Assembly (NCBI GenBank): GCA_905250885.1
Contig: CAJNOQ010000131.1
Coordinates: 1 to 64,000, forward strand
Length of the DNA stretch: 64,000 nucleotides
Reading direction: 5' to 3'
Source: Didymodactylos carnosus
Lineage: Eukaryota; Rotifera; Eurotatoria; Philodinida; Philodinidae
Below are positions 23,156 through 36,775 of this stretch, one piece after another; the stretch's first letter is position 1; each line of letters opens with the position of its first letter. Made by a program: the position numbers and the translations under genes. The notes beneath the pieces are model-generated. The model was not told the origin of the DNA, did not search any database, and worked only from the letters and a program-made list of their open reading frames with translations.

Positions 23156-26100
23156 TTACAATCGTTCATGTTCCGTTGCACAGTATATAAAATCGGTGTT
23201 TACTGGTACTTGTGCATACCACGTCGATGTTTGAGAGGGTGGATGATTTTTCAGAGCAACTCTTGATATAGAGGAAGGACGGTAAGAATTCATTGCACTA
23301 TTATTATTATTAATATATCGATTGTTGTCTATCATTTGCGGTGTTACTATACGAGTAGGTGAATTTATTGAATTAATAGATGTATTTTGTGTTGATCGTA
23401 TCTTGTTCAATGATTGTTGACGTTTAACAGGAGTCATTATAGGTGACATTTGTATCGGCTTTTGACTATTTCCATTCTTAGATTCGTAGTAAGACGAAAT
23501 GTTTCCATTTAATTTACTATCAGTATAACTATAGCCGTCTGGCGGAGCAATTGAATATTGATGACGATTTGAAAATTCCGAACTATTACTCTGAAACATA
23601 GAGAGAGATGATTTTTAGCGTTAATCATACTTCATCACATGTATGTATTCTATAAAAATCAAAGACCCATGAAACCACAGAGATGACCACAAAATTTTCA
23701 AGAAATAAAGGTATGTTTGAAGTGCATAATAAGAAAATATTTCTTACTTGAGGTACATCAGCAATACGAGGATGTTGCTGATGTTCTTGTGTCCTAACGT
23801 AACCATATTGAGTTGAAAATTTATTTTCTTCCTCCGGCTCCGCATTGTTGTTGTCAACCACTTGGTGATAAGATCGTGCAGGCGTCTGATAATTTATATT
23901 TGATTGTTTTGTTAATGAATTAACATTTACAGCATAGGATCCACTAGACTGAGATGGCAATTGTGGTAATTTTCTAATTGCAGTCTGATTATTTAAGTTT
24001 ATATTCTTTTCATTTAAGTTAGGAGAATTATTAGCAGAATTTCGAGTTTGAATCGATCGTACTGTCGAGTGTATTGGTTGTGGGGATGCATTATTGTCTT
24101 TGTTCTTCGTGTAAAAATCTAAAATATATCAAAAATTAGAAGAGAAGATGTAGACATAACCAAAAGATGTATGAATTACCAGAATATTGTTGACTATTAT
24201 TAACTATTGCCGATGAAGACGAAGATGGTTGATTTATTGCTAAATTATTGTTTTTTGATATTCTTAAAACTGAATCATTATTTGTAGTTGTGACATTACG
24301 ATTATAACTGTTGTTATTTTCAGTTTGTTGACGTGGTAATATGAATGTTTGTTCTTTGACTATATCATTTACATCCGTATTTTGTCGTTGTTGCTTTATC
24401 AATTCTTCGCGATATTCTCGAATACATGTGTCAATATAATTTTTAATCATACTATCACAAGCTCGAGGTCGTTTTGGCTGAAAATTTACCATTATGACTG
24501 TTAAAATATTTGTACGGGGATTCAATAGTGATAATGATGATTGATTTAAATACTCATCATCATTTTCATTCTCAAATGTTGATGCGTTTTGTGACCTTAC
24601 AGCATCGCCTAACATTTGTTGTTCATTACGTAGCGCTGTGGCCGCTGCAGCTCGTTTTGATTGTGAAAATGGCTCAATGAATGCACGACGAATTATTTTA
24701 CCAAAATTATTTAATGGTTTTGGTATTTTTTTATTTATATTTGGTATTGCCGATGTAGCAGAATTCAATGACTCATTCATTTCAGATACATTTGTTGTTG
24801 ACATATCAATATTATTAGATTCTTCATTCATTTGCTGTTGAGTAAAAGAGGCAGTTGATGGTGTTGCACCGTTTGCTGTGGAAGTTGATGGGAATAATGT
24901 GGTCAGAGATGTAAATTCTTTACATAAACTTAAATATTTCTCCAATAATTTCAGTCGACGTTCACCGTGCAATTCATATTGCTGAATAACATTATCGGAC
25001 AGTTCTTCATTAATTGGCCAACGAAAAGATGGTCCCGGATCGACAGCAAAGTGAAGCGGTAATAAGTCTAACGTATCAGCATCAATCAGTGGAATACGAT
25101 ATGTTACTAAAAGAATAAAAATCATTTAGTACACAAGTCATTTTATATTTTGTATGTTCTTATAGCTATAAACTAAATAATAATCGTCAAATTCGGTTGA
25201 AATTATATAAATCCAGGCAGAATCTATTTTTCATATCTCACAAACAATTCCTTTTTAGATTAAAAACTAAAACTATATTCATAATACTTACATTTCATTT
25301 TACTATTTTGTTCCATTGGTACCAAAGCACTAAAATGAGCTGCGTCAAACGCGAGAAACACGGGTGACTGATAACATTTTTCAGGAGGAATTTCTAGCGG
25401 AAAATAAATGCCACCGAAATTTATAGGCGAAACTGCCTCGCCGGAATGATCACGTAAAATCGTATCGGAATAAACAATAATTGGGCGTCTTATATTATTA
25501 GCTAGTACATAAACGTGCATTTCTTCTAAACTTTCATAATATTGTTTGACATTATTGTTTACTGTAGTTGATGGTGATGTTTTATTGGTCGATGTTGATT
25601 GGGTTGTTGTCGTGTTCGTCATAGACGATGGTGTATAAGACGTAATCACATTTGATGTTGTTGTAGTCGTTGTATTTGGTAACTTCGGATTACGATTTGA
25701 ACTAAAGAAACAAAAAAATTTTGAATTAAAAAAATGAAAAATTGAATTTTGAACATACTCATCAAAAACGTTTGAATTATTATTTGCAGTTGAATTTGAT
25801 GTTTTACACTGGTATGTTCTTGGTTCAGTCGAGGATAGTTTTAACAAACTTTTCCATTCAGAATCCCATTCTTCTTCAGAAAATACCAAACCATACTAAG
25901 AGAAAAGAATGTAGATAACTCTTAGTTTATGAAAAAAAGTATTCTACACACTTTTTTGTTTTGAACAGACTGTGCCCATCGCCATCTCCGATACAAAGAA
26001 TTATTCGGCTTTGATGTGATCAATGTTTCATTCAGCGCTTTCCGCATAACTAGAGATCTATCTTGAAATCCCCACATAGCTAAAGCAATTGGAAAAAAAT

Positions 26101-26799
26101 CAAAAAAAAGAAAAACATAGGACTCCCTTTAAATCATACCCAAAGATGTTGCATGTAACAAACAATTGCCATCTCCACTTGTTAATAATGGATAAAGTTT
26201 AGGACACTGTAATTTGTTTGAGCACCACCAGTTTAAACGTTCTAAAAAAATATATTCCATTCGTGTAACAACAGCATACAAATAATTGAAAAACAAATAG
26301 AAAAATTTACTTGTTTCTTCTAATGCCGTCATTGTTGGTTGATCAACTAAACTATCCATAACACGCGTGCGTATTTCCTCTTTTAATGAGTTTAAATCGG
26401 TTAGCACAAATGAGGCATCAGCTTCCACATGATTGATGGTAACAATTTGATCGTTGACACTACTTCGTCGAAAATTTTTGGCGATTGTTGTACGTTGATT
26501 AAATACAAGCGATTGATTTGCTGATACTGTAGATAATGCTCGATGAAGAACTGGATTATTTGTTGACTCTAGAATAAAAGACTAACACAATGTGATTGAA
26601 GACTAAGAAATCAAAAAAAATATTAAAATAAAGTACATCTTCAATCAAACTATTTTTAAACTGTGTATTTACCTGTTCTACGCAATTTGACAGAATCTCT
26701 TGACTGATTATTTACTATTCTGTCTGTTTCATCATCAAATGCATCTTCATTAATATCGTCTATTTCCTCATCCAGACGATTATGATTCCAATTAGTCAT
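23156..26799 (-). CDS. OTUD7/Cezanne-type OTU deubiquitinase
   Basis: Cysteine protease of the OTU family; Cezanne (OTUD7B) prefers Lys11-linked ubiquitin chains and acts in NF-kB and mitotic control. The start [15 protein letters not shown] is at 26799. The OTU domain spans several short exons, from [12 protein letters not shown] to [10 protein letters not shown]. The catalytic Cys is in [18 protein letters not shown] and the catalytic His in [10 protein letters not shown]. Family-specific blocks [34 protein letters not shown] and [16 protein letters not shown] are present. A poly-Thr/Asn insert lies inside the OTU domain before [10 protein letters not shown]. The C-terminal half (24.9-23.2 kb) is Asn/Gln/Ser-rich with no Cys cluster, so the A20-type zinc finger of vertebrate OTUD7 proteins is not seen. 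An N-terminal UBA-like domain is also not obvious. A or B paralogue cannot be decided. Confidence 0.92.
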
Positions 26800-27229
26800 T
26801 TAATTATTTTGATTTCGGTAAAAATTTAAAAAATAAGAGAAATATTTCATGTCATGTCAAATCTATGAGTAAAAAGTTTCATTATTCTATGGGTTAAAAT
26901 TAATAATTACCAATGCATTTCTTAAAAAATCACCGTTACTTTATCTAAAAGGAATTCGTTAAATGAACAGAGTATACAAAACGGTCATGACGACTGATAA
27001 GCCACATGATGTTCAGTTGCAGGAGCGGAACATTGAATGTCATATCAAATCAGAGATGATTTTTCTTTGTTATAAATCTGTTTTTATAAAAAAAAAAGTT
27101 TAATGTACTGAGCTGATGAAATTTTCTCGAAAAAACAATTATCTATAATGTCAAATACAAAATCGACTGTGCCTAAAGTTGCAGGCGAAAGATCTTGAAG
27201 AAAGTTGTGTGAATCTTTTAAAATAATAT
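26800..27229. other. Upstream flank of the OTUD7-like gene
   Basis: AT-rich; presumably holds the promoter of the minus-strand deubiquitinase gene. No defined element recognised. Confidence 0.4.
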
Positions 27230-27567
27230 TTTCCTACTAGACATGAGCGGGGCCGAGACGAAAAATATTTTTTAACGGGATCGGGGCCGGACCGGGAACA
27301 ACATTAGAACTAATATGTGTTTCGACAGTTGCATAAAATCAGCTAAAACTTGACCTGTTCTCTATACTAAAATAAAAACGTTGTGGAAAATCGTCAAGAA
27401 GTCTTACAGTTCGTTCCTAGCCATTGAATTTCACATCTACGTCATGCAAACTTTATTAATAAAGTGTTTTCTCCGGCACATCAAAAGTTTCCGGAACCGG
27501 GAGGAAATTAATTTTTTAACAAGACCGGGACTGAAAAACGTTCTTTCTGCCCATGTCTATTTCCTAC
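27230..27567. mobile_element. hAT-type MITE with perfect 8-bp target duplication
   Basis: The element proper is 27238-27559 (322 bp). The left end TAGACATGAGCGGGGCC and the reverse complement of the right end TAGACATGGGCAGAAAG share TAGACATG(A/G)GC(A/G)G. Both flanks are TTTCCTAC (27230-27237 and 27560-27567). An 8-bp duplication with these termini is typical of the hAT superfamily. The subterminal regions are rich in CCGGGACCGG-like motifs in inverted orientation. No transposase, so non-autonomous; the intact duplication suggests fairly recent insertion. Confidence 0.85.
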
Positions 27568-29641
27568 ATTCAATGTTAACATGTTCTCTAGTTGTTTTGG
27601 TGTATTGGTACTACTATGGTTTACACGTTTGCTATTCCACTGAAAGGTGTTCTTTAGCCGAACGGATATCTGTCGACGAAAATCTCTTGAAAGTTGAATA
27701 CAAAAGCGAATTTTTCTATAGTCTTCAATTATAAAGTGTTTTTTCTTTCCCCAAGTTCAGAAATCAATACAATCAGAAAAGGATTAGACGTTTTCTCTGT
27801 CCTGGTTTATTTACATCAGTAACTGGCTATATATGCTTACTCATCTCGACATCTCATATGGTTGGTTCTATTGAATAAACCAACGATCAGCCATAGACTA
27901 TAAAGGGTTGATTATTCTATATTTTACTGTGAAGAGGTGTCGTATTTTGCCTTATTAATAGAAAAGTCAAATGAATAGCTTCACGATGTTGCTCTTGTAT
28001 CGCACTGTTTTATATTTTCAGAGCCATGATTTTACTATATTTTTATTGGCGTTAGAAGGACTCCATATTTAACCCACAACACCGAGTGAGGTTATCATAA
28101 TCTATTTTCTTCTCCCGTTCGTTTTGTCTTCCTCTCTGTACAGTATTGTAGAAGGCAAGATAAATGCTCTATCGAAAAGCTACTAAACTTGAGTTGAACG
28201 GTGAGTAATTAAAACATCATCTTGTTATCGAGCTCTCAATGTGCGATCTTCTACACAGGACAGTTGTAAAGTTTTTCTAATATGCTCTTAAATACGTTGT
28301 AATTTACTAAACACTTTTCCAGTAGGTAAAATCATTGTAATTTATAAGAAAAATAGTTGTGCGTACTGAACATCCATCCTGACTAATATTTCCTTGTATT
28401 GCATGAGATTAAATTTTGGATGTAAATCCTATTTGAAAGATTAGTTCGGTAAGATAGCTGTAAGAGAACCTTTCATACCGTACTGAACCTTTCATCAAGA
28501 ATAACTGAAAAAATCTAAGAATGATTGTTTATACACACTAGTTGAAAGCACCTTTTTTACCGTGAAATTATTAGTAGTCTGCACACTGTCATGTTTATAA
28601 TTATATTTGACTAAATATAAATATCGTTTATAGATGAACATTTATATATATTTTTTTCGTTATACGTTTCATTTATAGAGCAAGATAATTCGCAAAAATC
28701 AAGGCTTACAATGAGAAATTTATTTATTCATATGTTTCCCTTGTTCGAAATAACATTCTTTCTATGAATTTTTTCTTTCTTTCAAGTAAACTATCTTATT
28801 CATTTATAAGCGATTTTTATTTTTAAATCAAATAGTGATTACTCCATAAGTATATTTAACTAAATATAAATATCACTGTTTTCATTTGATTCAACTATTT
28901 CACACGATTGATAATCTGCGCAAATTTAATCTTAATTATGTTATTGTGCGTAAATTCCTTCATCACATTCCTTTTACTTATATATAAACGAGGAACCAGA
29001 GAAAAAGTATGTTCAACACAGCATGATGATGTTGTCTTAATATTCAAAAATATTTTTTTTTATCCTTTATTTGTTTCTATTAAATGTAATATGTGTTTCA
29101 TATTGAGAAGATCGACATGAGTTCTATGAATGCTGTTTTTAGTGTATTTCAAAATAGATTTAATCTTTATTTCAAAACATACTAATTGTTATTTCCTTGC
29201 CCTCTCATAATCGAATCGGTTCTTTTCAAAACAAAGAATATCAGAAAAAGCAAGAAAAAAAAAACCTTGGTTTATTTCCATCAGCTGTGTAAATATAATG
29301 GCCATTTATATCATTTTTTTTTTATGCCTTTCAATAAAATTTTCACATGCAAAATATTCAATGAAGAATCATTGTGAAATACTGAGAGAATTATTTATGA
29401 TTTCAGATGTTAGTTTATGTTTACAAAATGAAAAATATTGAACATCAATGAACATTTTTTCTCTCTGTCGTTCTTTACGACAAGTAAAAAAATCAAAATT
29501 TATTAAAAAACAAATAAACGTTACGTGACAATAGTGGTTTCCACATATATACGGTAATTTTTTTCTATTATCTATTGTCTCATTTTTTTTCAGAATTGTT
29601 TTATTTGATTTCTAGTGGATAAAATAAAAACCCGTAAGAAA
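27568..29641. other. Spacer upstream of exportin-5
   Basis: No gene recognised. A 22-bp phrase, ATATTTRACTAAATATAAATATC-like, occurs twice in direct orientation (about 28600 and 28853). The last part presumably contains the exportin-5 promoter. Confidence 0.45.
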
Positions 29642-32600
29642 ATGAACAACGGATTTGAAATGATGAATGGAAGCCATTGTCATACATCAAATTTAGAACA
29701 AGTGAGTTATACTTTTGAATGAAACGAATAAAAAGGTGTAACAGCGAAAGAGAAAATACTAATAGAATACTGTGAATATTGACTATCACTCGATCATCAT
29801 TATCGAGTTTGTAATTCTTTCGTAGATTTTAAGTCCTAATACATTTTGATAATCCTTTATTATTTAGGTGCCAATGAAAAAGCTAATATCGATTACGCCA
29901 TCAGTTTTATCACAACAAAAACAAACACAAGATAATCTATTATTTACATCTGATTTATTTCAACGAGTTATTAGTGCTGTATTATGTTCATTTAGTCAAT
30001 CAACGTCAAATAATGATAAACATGTAGCATTAGAATATTTAGAAAATTTAAAAGAAAATCATATTTTACTCTGTTGTACAATTGGATTTGAATTTATTAA
30101 ACAGCAACAACAACCATTGTTACATCATTATGGTATACATCTAATAGAAAATATAATTAAATATAAATGGTCGGCTTTGAAACCAGATGAAAGAAATGTG
30201 CTGGAAGAACAATTATTTTCATTGATTAAAACTAATCTCAATGATTCATTTATGGAACCAATATATATTAGAACGGCATTAGCACGTTGTACAGTCGAGA
30301 TGATTAAACGAGAATGTTTTGAAAAGACAAATACACCGCTAGAAGAATTGATAACATTAACTCAACAAACTTCTATGAACGGTATGTACAATTTTCATTT
30401 GCTATGTCAAAATTTTTCTCTCTTCTATATTGTTAGTGTTGTTGTTATTATTTAGATGAATTTGGTAATCGTAATTTAATTCAGTTAGAATTGATCTTAT
30501 TAGTATATCGTTTTCTCAATGAAGAATTAACCGTTTATCAGCAATCAATTCCATCACAACGCCGTCGACAATTATTAAGTCAATTACAAAAACGTTTAAA
30601 CGATATTCTACCGTCAATAATGAAAACTTTGAATGATCTCTTATTATATAGTCAAGAGAAAGTACCAAATGGTGATCGGTTAATTGAAACATGTTTATTG
30701 TGTTTAAACAGTTTTTTATCATGGATCGATTATACTCAAATTGAACAATATGAAACATATTTAATCGAATTATTAATGAAATTTTTTCATTTAACTCAAC
30801 AAATTCGTTTAAGACATGCAGCATTCGAATGTCTATTGAGTTTTATCAATCGTCGATTTCTCAGACAACGAACAAATAAAAAACCATCAACCACAACAAC
30901 AACAACAACATATTCGTATGAACAAGAAAAGATATTTATAAATTATTTATTGAATGATAACACATTGGAATTATTCTATCGATTAGTCATGTGCAATAAT
31001 AATAATTCCGATAGTGAGGTACAACTAAAAATTATCTACTTAGTGAAATACACTATAGGCTAAAAACAAGTTTTATGGTAGAAAACTTTTAGAAATTAGG
31101 ATTAAAAGATATCCAATGATAATGGACTTTTATGCGATCAAACTTGTTAAATTTCTCTAAGTGATTATTCTCAATGTTGTTTTCTCCTTTACAGATAACG
31201 GCCACCATGATCGAACAGTTTCGTACATTAATAACTAATGAATATTTAACATTTCTTAAAATGCTTGGTCAATTTTTATTAAAGATCACTACTCATCTTT
31301 TGTATTTATTTCAACAGTTAACATCACGAACACCAATAGATAATGAACAATTTTTGCCATTTTTAATGGAACGTATAAAATCGTTTATTCAATTTCTTCT
31401 CTTATTAAACGATCATCCATATCATCAATTATCATTAAATTCTTATCAAGCATTAAGTATGTTCATAAGTAAACAATCATCACCATTTTATTTGTTATTA
31501 AATGAACAACTTTGTCTGAAATTAATTGAAAATTTAAAACAATCATTGGTGCGTATTCACTTTCCATTATCATTACCATCATCTACAATTGTGAATAACA
31601 CAAATGAATGTTTTGTAAAACAATACCAACATAGTCAACAATGTTTATGTTATATTATGTTTGAATTTGATTCGGAAGATCAATTTTTTTGGAAATCTTT
31701 TTCACAATATCGACTTGAATTACAAAAATTAATTAAAGCGTTTACTGATATGATTTTTGTAACAACAGGTAAGGTTAAACGGGTGAAAGTTGTTGGTGTA
31801 TACTGCCATGAAGATTGTAGAAGAGGAATATATGTTGAAGGTAAACTTTCATCTCTTGTTTTTAGGTATTCTATCGGACGGACAACAGTCAACTAATATG
31901 AATTATTTAAATTCAATCTTGAAGTATGTGATGCAATATTTGATTAATTTAATACAGCGTACACCAACTGAACTCAATCACCAATCTTCTGTGATAACAG
32001 CTTATCTTATTAATGAATGGGAATCACTTTATTTGTTAATTGATCATATTCTATTTGTCCTACGTAAACATCTATTTCCTCAAAATATCAATAATAATTT
32101 AGCTATTCAACAACAACAGTTATTAATGAAACCTGATCTTATTGAACAGTTTTTATATACAATAAAGTATCTTTTGCAATTTACACCGTCGACGAATGAA
32201 AATATATACGGCTATGTTTTAAATATTTTGTCAGTGATGTTTTTTGTTACAAACTATGATCAGACATTGATAATACAAATTTTGCAACGTTTATTAACGA
32301 CGTATCAACATTATCAACAACAATCTTTAGGTAAAATATCAAATTGTCCAAATATGAAACTTTTCCATACTCTAGGAAAGACCAACTCTAGGAGGGAACT
32401 ACCCCAAGTGTCCAGTTATGTTCTTCTTCAAGTATATTTGCTTAAGTGTAACATTTGATATTTATCACAAATCTGACATCCGGTTTTGCGCGGTAATGAT
32501 AAATCATCGAAAGTATTTTCATTGAACGGCATTTTATCAAAAGATTTTTCATCACAAAAACTTTTTCATCGAACAAAATTTCGTCCCATTGATGTTCTAT

Positions 32601-35600
32601 TGAATTTTACTAGATAAGTGAATGATAACCACAAAGTAAATAAAAGTATACTGGCTGTAAGTAGCTTGAGTTGAAGGAAAGTTTAGGAAATGTAAGTTAA
32701 TTCTCCGACATGTGACACAATGAAATACAGATATAAAGTAGAGGAGAAAAGAGTGCCTTTAAAATGTCGTACGATTTGAACGTGATCATAGAAGAACAGA
32801 AAGGTTTTTTAAAAAGTTAATAAAGAAGTATATGTACACATGTCATATTTTTTGTCTCCCTTTTTATATGATTCTCTATACGAGAGTATTATGTTCAAAA
32901 GCAAAATATTCTATCACTTTCTTAAATTTTCTTCGGAGTAAAATTTCATTATAAGTATGGCCAGTTTATTATCAACAACTCCCTATAAAAAAAATTCCAG
33001 TGCGACACTGGTAAAATCAGTGCGCACCGGTGCACATAGCATGTCATCGGTCACTGGCACTGACGGGCACCGGTGCGCATCCATGTCCAGCAAGTGCCGA
33101 ACCAGTACCGATTGGCACCAGTGCCAATATATTTCTGCCCAAAACGTGCCGCACCGGTAAAAATCAGTGCCGCATCGAAATTTATTTAATCACTTTAATT
33201 AGTTTTTTATTACAGTTGTTTATGCTGAATTTTGTATTAGAATGCGGCACTGATTAATACCACATTGACATGCCAAAACCATGCGGCATTGGCTCGGCAC
33301 TTCTCTTGTGAGAAGGAAAAGATGAAGTCAGAAAGACATTCGAAATATTAAGAGTAGACTGTGGTGTTAATATAGACAGAAATTGACAAAACAAAATGGT
33401 GATTGAAAACAAAACTTCGGCACTGGTGCGAGATTTTTACATTCTTTCTGGCACCGATACGCATCGATGCCCAGAAAAAAAATTATTCGGTACCGGTGCG
33501 CATCCGTGCACAACCAGTGCCGACAAAATATTCTTTCGTAGGGTAAAGGCAAATGTTTACTGCGTTTTAATGATTATGAATATGTAACTGAAAACAAATA
33601 TTGAAAATGTAAAGATTATTAGTCAAAAAAATGCAGCATTCGTGTTCATACATTAAATATTGCGATGAAAAATCTTTCGATGAAATATCGTCGATGAAAA
33701 TACTTTTGATGATTTGTCGTCGACTTCAGTTTTGCTCTTACGACTTTCATCTATGAATTTCTAGAGATCCAATCTCATAAACTCATCATCAACTTCCACT
33801 CAGAGGAATTCTGATACAGTCGATTTGTAGAGCATGTTGAATTGTTCATGTCGACAATTTCTGAAGACTAACGAAGGATCTTTCACTGGGATCAGTATAT
33901 AAACTTGAGAGGTCGAGTATCTTCAATAACATAGTCTCATACCCCAATGAACACCCCGGAATATCAAAATTTCTTCGAATGGAAGTTGGTGATGAGTTTG
34001 TGAAATCGAATCTCTAGAAATTCATAAAAGAAAGCTGTAAGAGCAAAATCGGATGTCAGATTTGTGATAAATATCAAAAGTTACACTTAGGCAAGTATAC
34101 CTGTAGACGAACATGATTGGATACTTGCAGTATTCCCTTGTGGTTGTCTGCCACAAGATTTAGTACATAATGTAGTTTTAGTAATCTCAACTCGTCTGTC
34201 TTTTTATTATTATTTTTAGTAGGTGATTATCCGTCTGATTTAATACAAAGTCAAACATCAAATGCTTTTCTATATTTATGTAGAAATTACACGTTAAAAT
34301 TGATTGATTATTATTCTGATTTATATCCCTATTTGTGTCAATTGATTCAGAATGAATTTCAACACTGTTCGATAAAAACATCAACAATCATGAATGTTGA
34401 TGATAATTGTTCGATATTAAAATTACTCGATTCAGCATTATGTTTAATGTATAAAAAATTGACAATTGACACAGCAAATGACGAACAAATAAATTATTTT
34501 TATGAATTATTGAAACCGATTTATGAATTTATATCATCGAATGAATTTTCAAACAATTGCTTGTCATCACTAACAAATTTCATTCAATATTTTAGTAAGT
34601 GAACAGTTTTAGAAATTTGAAATAGGAGCACCATAAGAGTATTTTCCATCTTTTTTCTGTATTTTGTAATAATTTTTGTTTTTTAACAGAATTTGCCTAT
34701 TTTTGTTTAGATTTTTGTCAGACAAATTCGAACCAGGAGCAAGAAACTGTTTATCATTGGCGGCGTCGACGTTTAATGTTGTGTTTACATTGTTTGTGTT
34801 GTATATTAAAATTCTCAAAACATCAACAAGATCAGACACCGATATTATTCAAAACTAAAATTATTTTAAGTTTAAGACCATTTTTATTCGATTCTGTGTT
34901 AAAAATAATTCGCTATTGTAATCAGTTATACGATCCAAATGTAAATCCTTTTTATGATTTAACCAAAACAAGTTTACTATCATTTAGCGAAACAGAAAAA
35001 CAAATCTATTTAGGCACGTACGAAAGTAACAATATAACAAAAGCAACAGTCACAACAATAACAGCAACAACATTCAGGTAGTTTGTTTAAAGATTTTGAT
35101 ACTGAAAGTAGTGTGAGATAGTTGCACGATTGCAAGACAGTTCACTCTTTCTGAGAATAAATTTTACACAATCACTTCTAATTATAAAATGCATAGATTT
35201 AAACAAATTTCAATTTTTGACTTGCGATATTCAACAACATTCTCATATCGGATTTTTGACCGTCTATTTGTGTATTCATCAGTAAAATCCTTTATTTCTT
35301 CTAGTCCATCTGATAATCCATTTCATGCTGTACGACAATCGCCTCTACAAGATAAAGTGTCAAACCGTTTATTTGAACATCAATTACATGACTATATTCA
35401 TCGTTTATTTGATATTTCCTATCAATTATTAGGTAGTTATTTTGTTTATGATCATGATTTATATTCGATGAAAACAAGAGAATTAACAGATAACAAATTG
35501 AATGAACAACAACAGGAACAATATTTTTTAACTTCATTTTTACAAACGATTATATTTGAAAATTTGAATACAATACCACCATTTCGTTTACGAATTATAT

Positions 35601-36775
35601 TAAAACATTTTTGTCGTCCATTTATTGAGCATTTTTCTTTAACAACTGAATTTCAAACAGAACAATCATCAATAAATGATTTATTTCTATCGTTTTTGGA
35701 CATATTTTTACCGTATATTCAACAACGTTTAAGACAAATGTGGCAAAATTTAATATCAAATGAACAGCAATCACAACAAAGTCAATTGATCTATTATTCT
35801 TGTTCGGATGAAGTAATTGAAGAATGTCTATGTGTTTTATTGACAAGAGATTTTGTTGATATATTAAGACATTTTATTTTGAAACCAATCATATCAATTA
35901 CTAATAATAAAAAACAAGATAATCAACGAAAAACAACAATAACATCAACAACAAATAAAATATTAAATGGAAATCATGAAATGAGTTATTTAGATGACAA
36001 TGATATCGATACGACCGTAGATGATGTTGTTGATAATAATAACAATGAACAATTTACAAATAAACAACTGAATATATCAAATGAGAAGATTGACTACAGT
36101 GATTTATTTTTACATTTAAGTAAAATATGTCGAAATGGTAGGTTCAAGATAATTTAAATGAGAAATTTGTTTGACAAACTTCTGAAATAAATGATACTAT
36201 GCTGATTGTAACAATTATTTAGTATCAAAATAGATTATAAGTTTCACATAATTTCTTTCTTTCTAGGTCCAAATGTAACATCATCATATCGTACGTGTAT
36301 AAATTTATTCAATTCTGTTATACAGATTCTATTTGAATGTTTAACATTTCCTGATGCCTATTGTGTTAATCGTTTTCTACCAATTATTCTTCCATTAATG
36401 AGATTACATTATGATATAACAAAAATAGATGCTATTGTCATATTAGATGTGAAACTATTATTTAGCTGTTTATTAAAATCATTACAACGACATGGTGAAA
36501 ATGAAGGTCTTATCACAAATATACTATCGTTAATTGGTCATATTTATGAATTATGGCATGATAAATATTCGCCATCTATTGATAATTTGTTTATCACAAC
36601 TATACCAAATTTCAATACCGAATTATTAACAACATATAAAATGAAAATATGTTCAACAGAACCAAAAAAACCACTAACAGAACGTGAACGACGTGAAATA
36701 CTTAAGAATTTATTTGGCTCACTGATTGGACAGACGAATAAGAAAGAAACATTGAAAAGTAATATATCTTTGTAA
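29642..36775 (+). CDS. XPO5: Exportin-5 (XPO5), 9 exons, 1419 aa
   Basis: Karyopherin-beta that, with Ran-GTP, carries pre-miRNA hairpins and other structured RNAs out of the nucleus. Exons: 29642-29701, 29868-30381, 30456-31018, 31195-31768, 31866-32330, 34220-34594, 34711-35077, 35305-36137, 36267-36775. All phases fit and no stop intervenes. Family blocks include LLHHYGIHLIENIIKYKW, ALARCTVEMIKRE, SIPSQRRRQLLSQLQ, FEFDSEDQFF, FRLRIILKHFCRPFIEHF, PYIQQRLRQMWQNL and ECLCVLLTRDFVDILR, which track human XPO5 in order. Helical HEAT repeats run throughout. The protein is longer than human (1204 aa) because of Asn/Thr-rich inserts near residue 420 and before the C-terminal quarter. The short first exon (MNNGFEMMNGSHCHTSNLEQ) was chosen because its GTGAGT donor joins in frame. 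Intron 5 (1.9 kb) is filled with repeats. AATAAA lies at 37127. Confidence 0.93.
32388..34165. mobile_element. Foldback-type element in exportin-5 intron 5
   Basis: The arm 32417-32489 and the arm 34043-34115 are inverted copies sharing, among others, GATATTTATCACAAATCTGA and CTAAGTGTAAC. A second inverted pair lies at 32503-32600 and 33640-33720 (TCATCGAAAGTATTTTCAT type), and a third at 33722-33815 and 33955-34045 (ATGAATTTCTAGAGATYC type). The element is therefore a compound palindrome, with a separate GC-rich repeat nested inside. No coding frame. It accounts for nearly all of a 1.9-kb intron in a gene whose other introns are 70-230 nt. Confidence 0.7.
32981..33543. repeat. GC-rich CACCGGTGC repeat nested in the foldback
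   Basis: Two blocks (33000-33180 and 33410-33530) contain many copies of GGCACYGGTGCGCAYC and its complement. The outer ends CCCTATAAAAAAAATTCCAG and, inverted, CCCTACGAAAGAATATTTTG resemble terminal inverted repeats. The composition is far more GC-rich than the surroundings. No matching target duplication was seen. Likely a MITE inserted into the older foldback element. Confidence 0.55.

Noticed and set aside
32957-33257. Two Cys/His-rich overlapping frames that look like zinc-finger coding
   Set aside because: Produced by the CACCGGTGC repeat in two frames; both frames being open and repetitive argues against coding.
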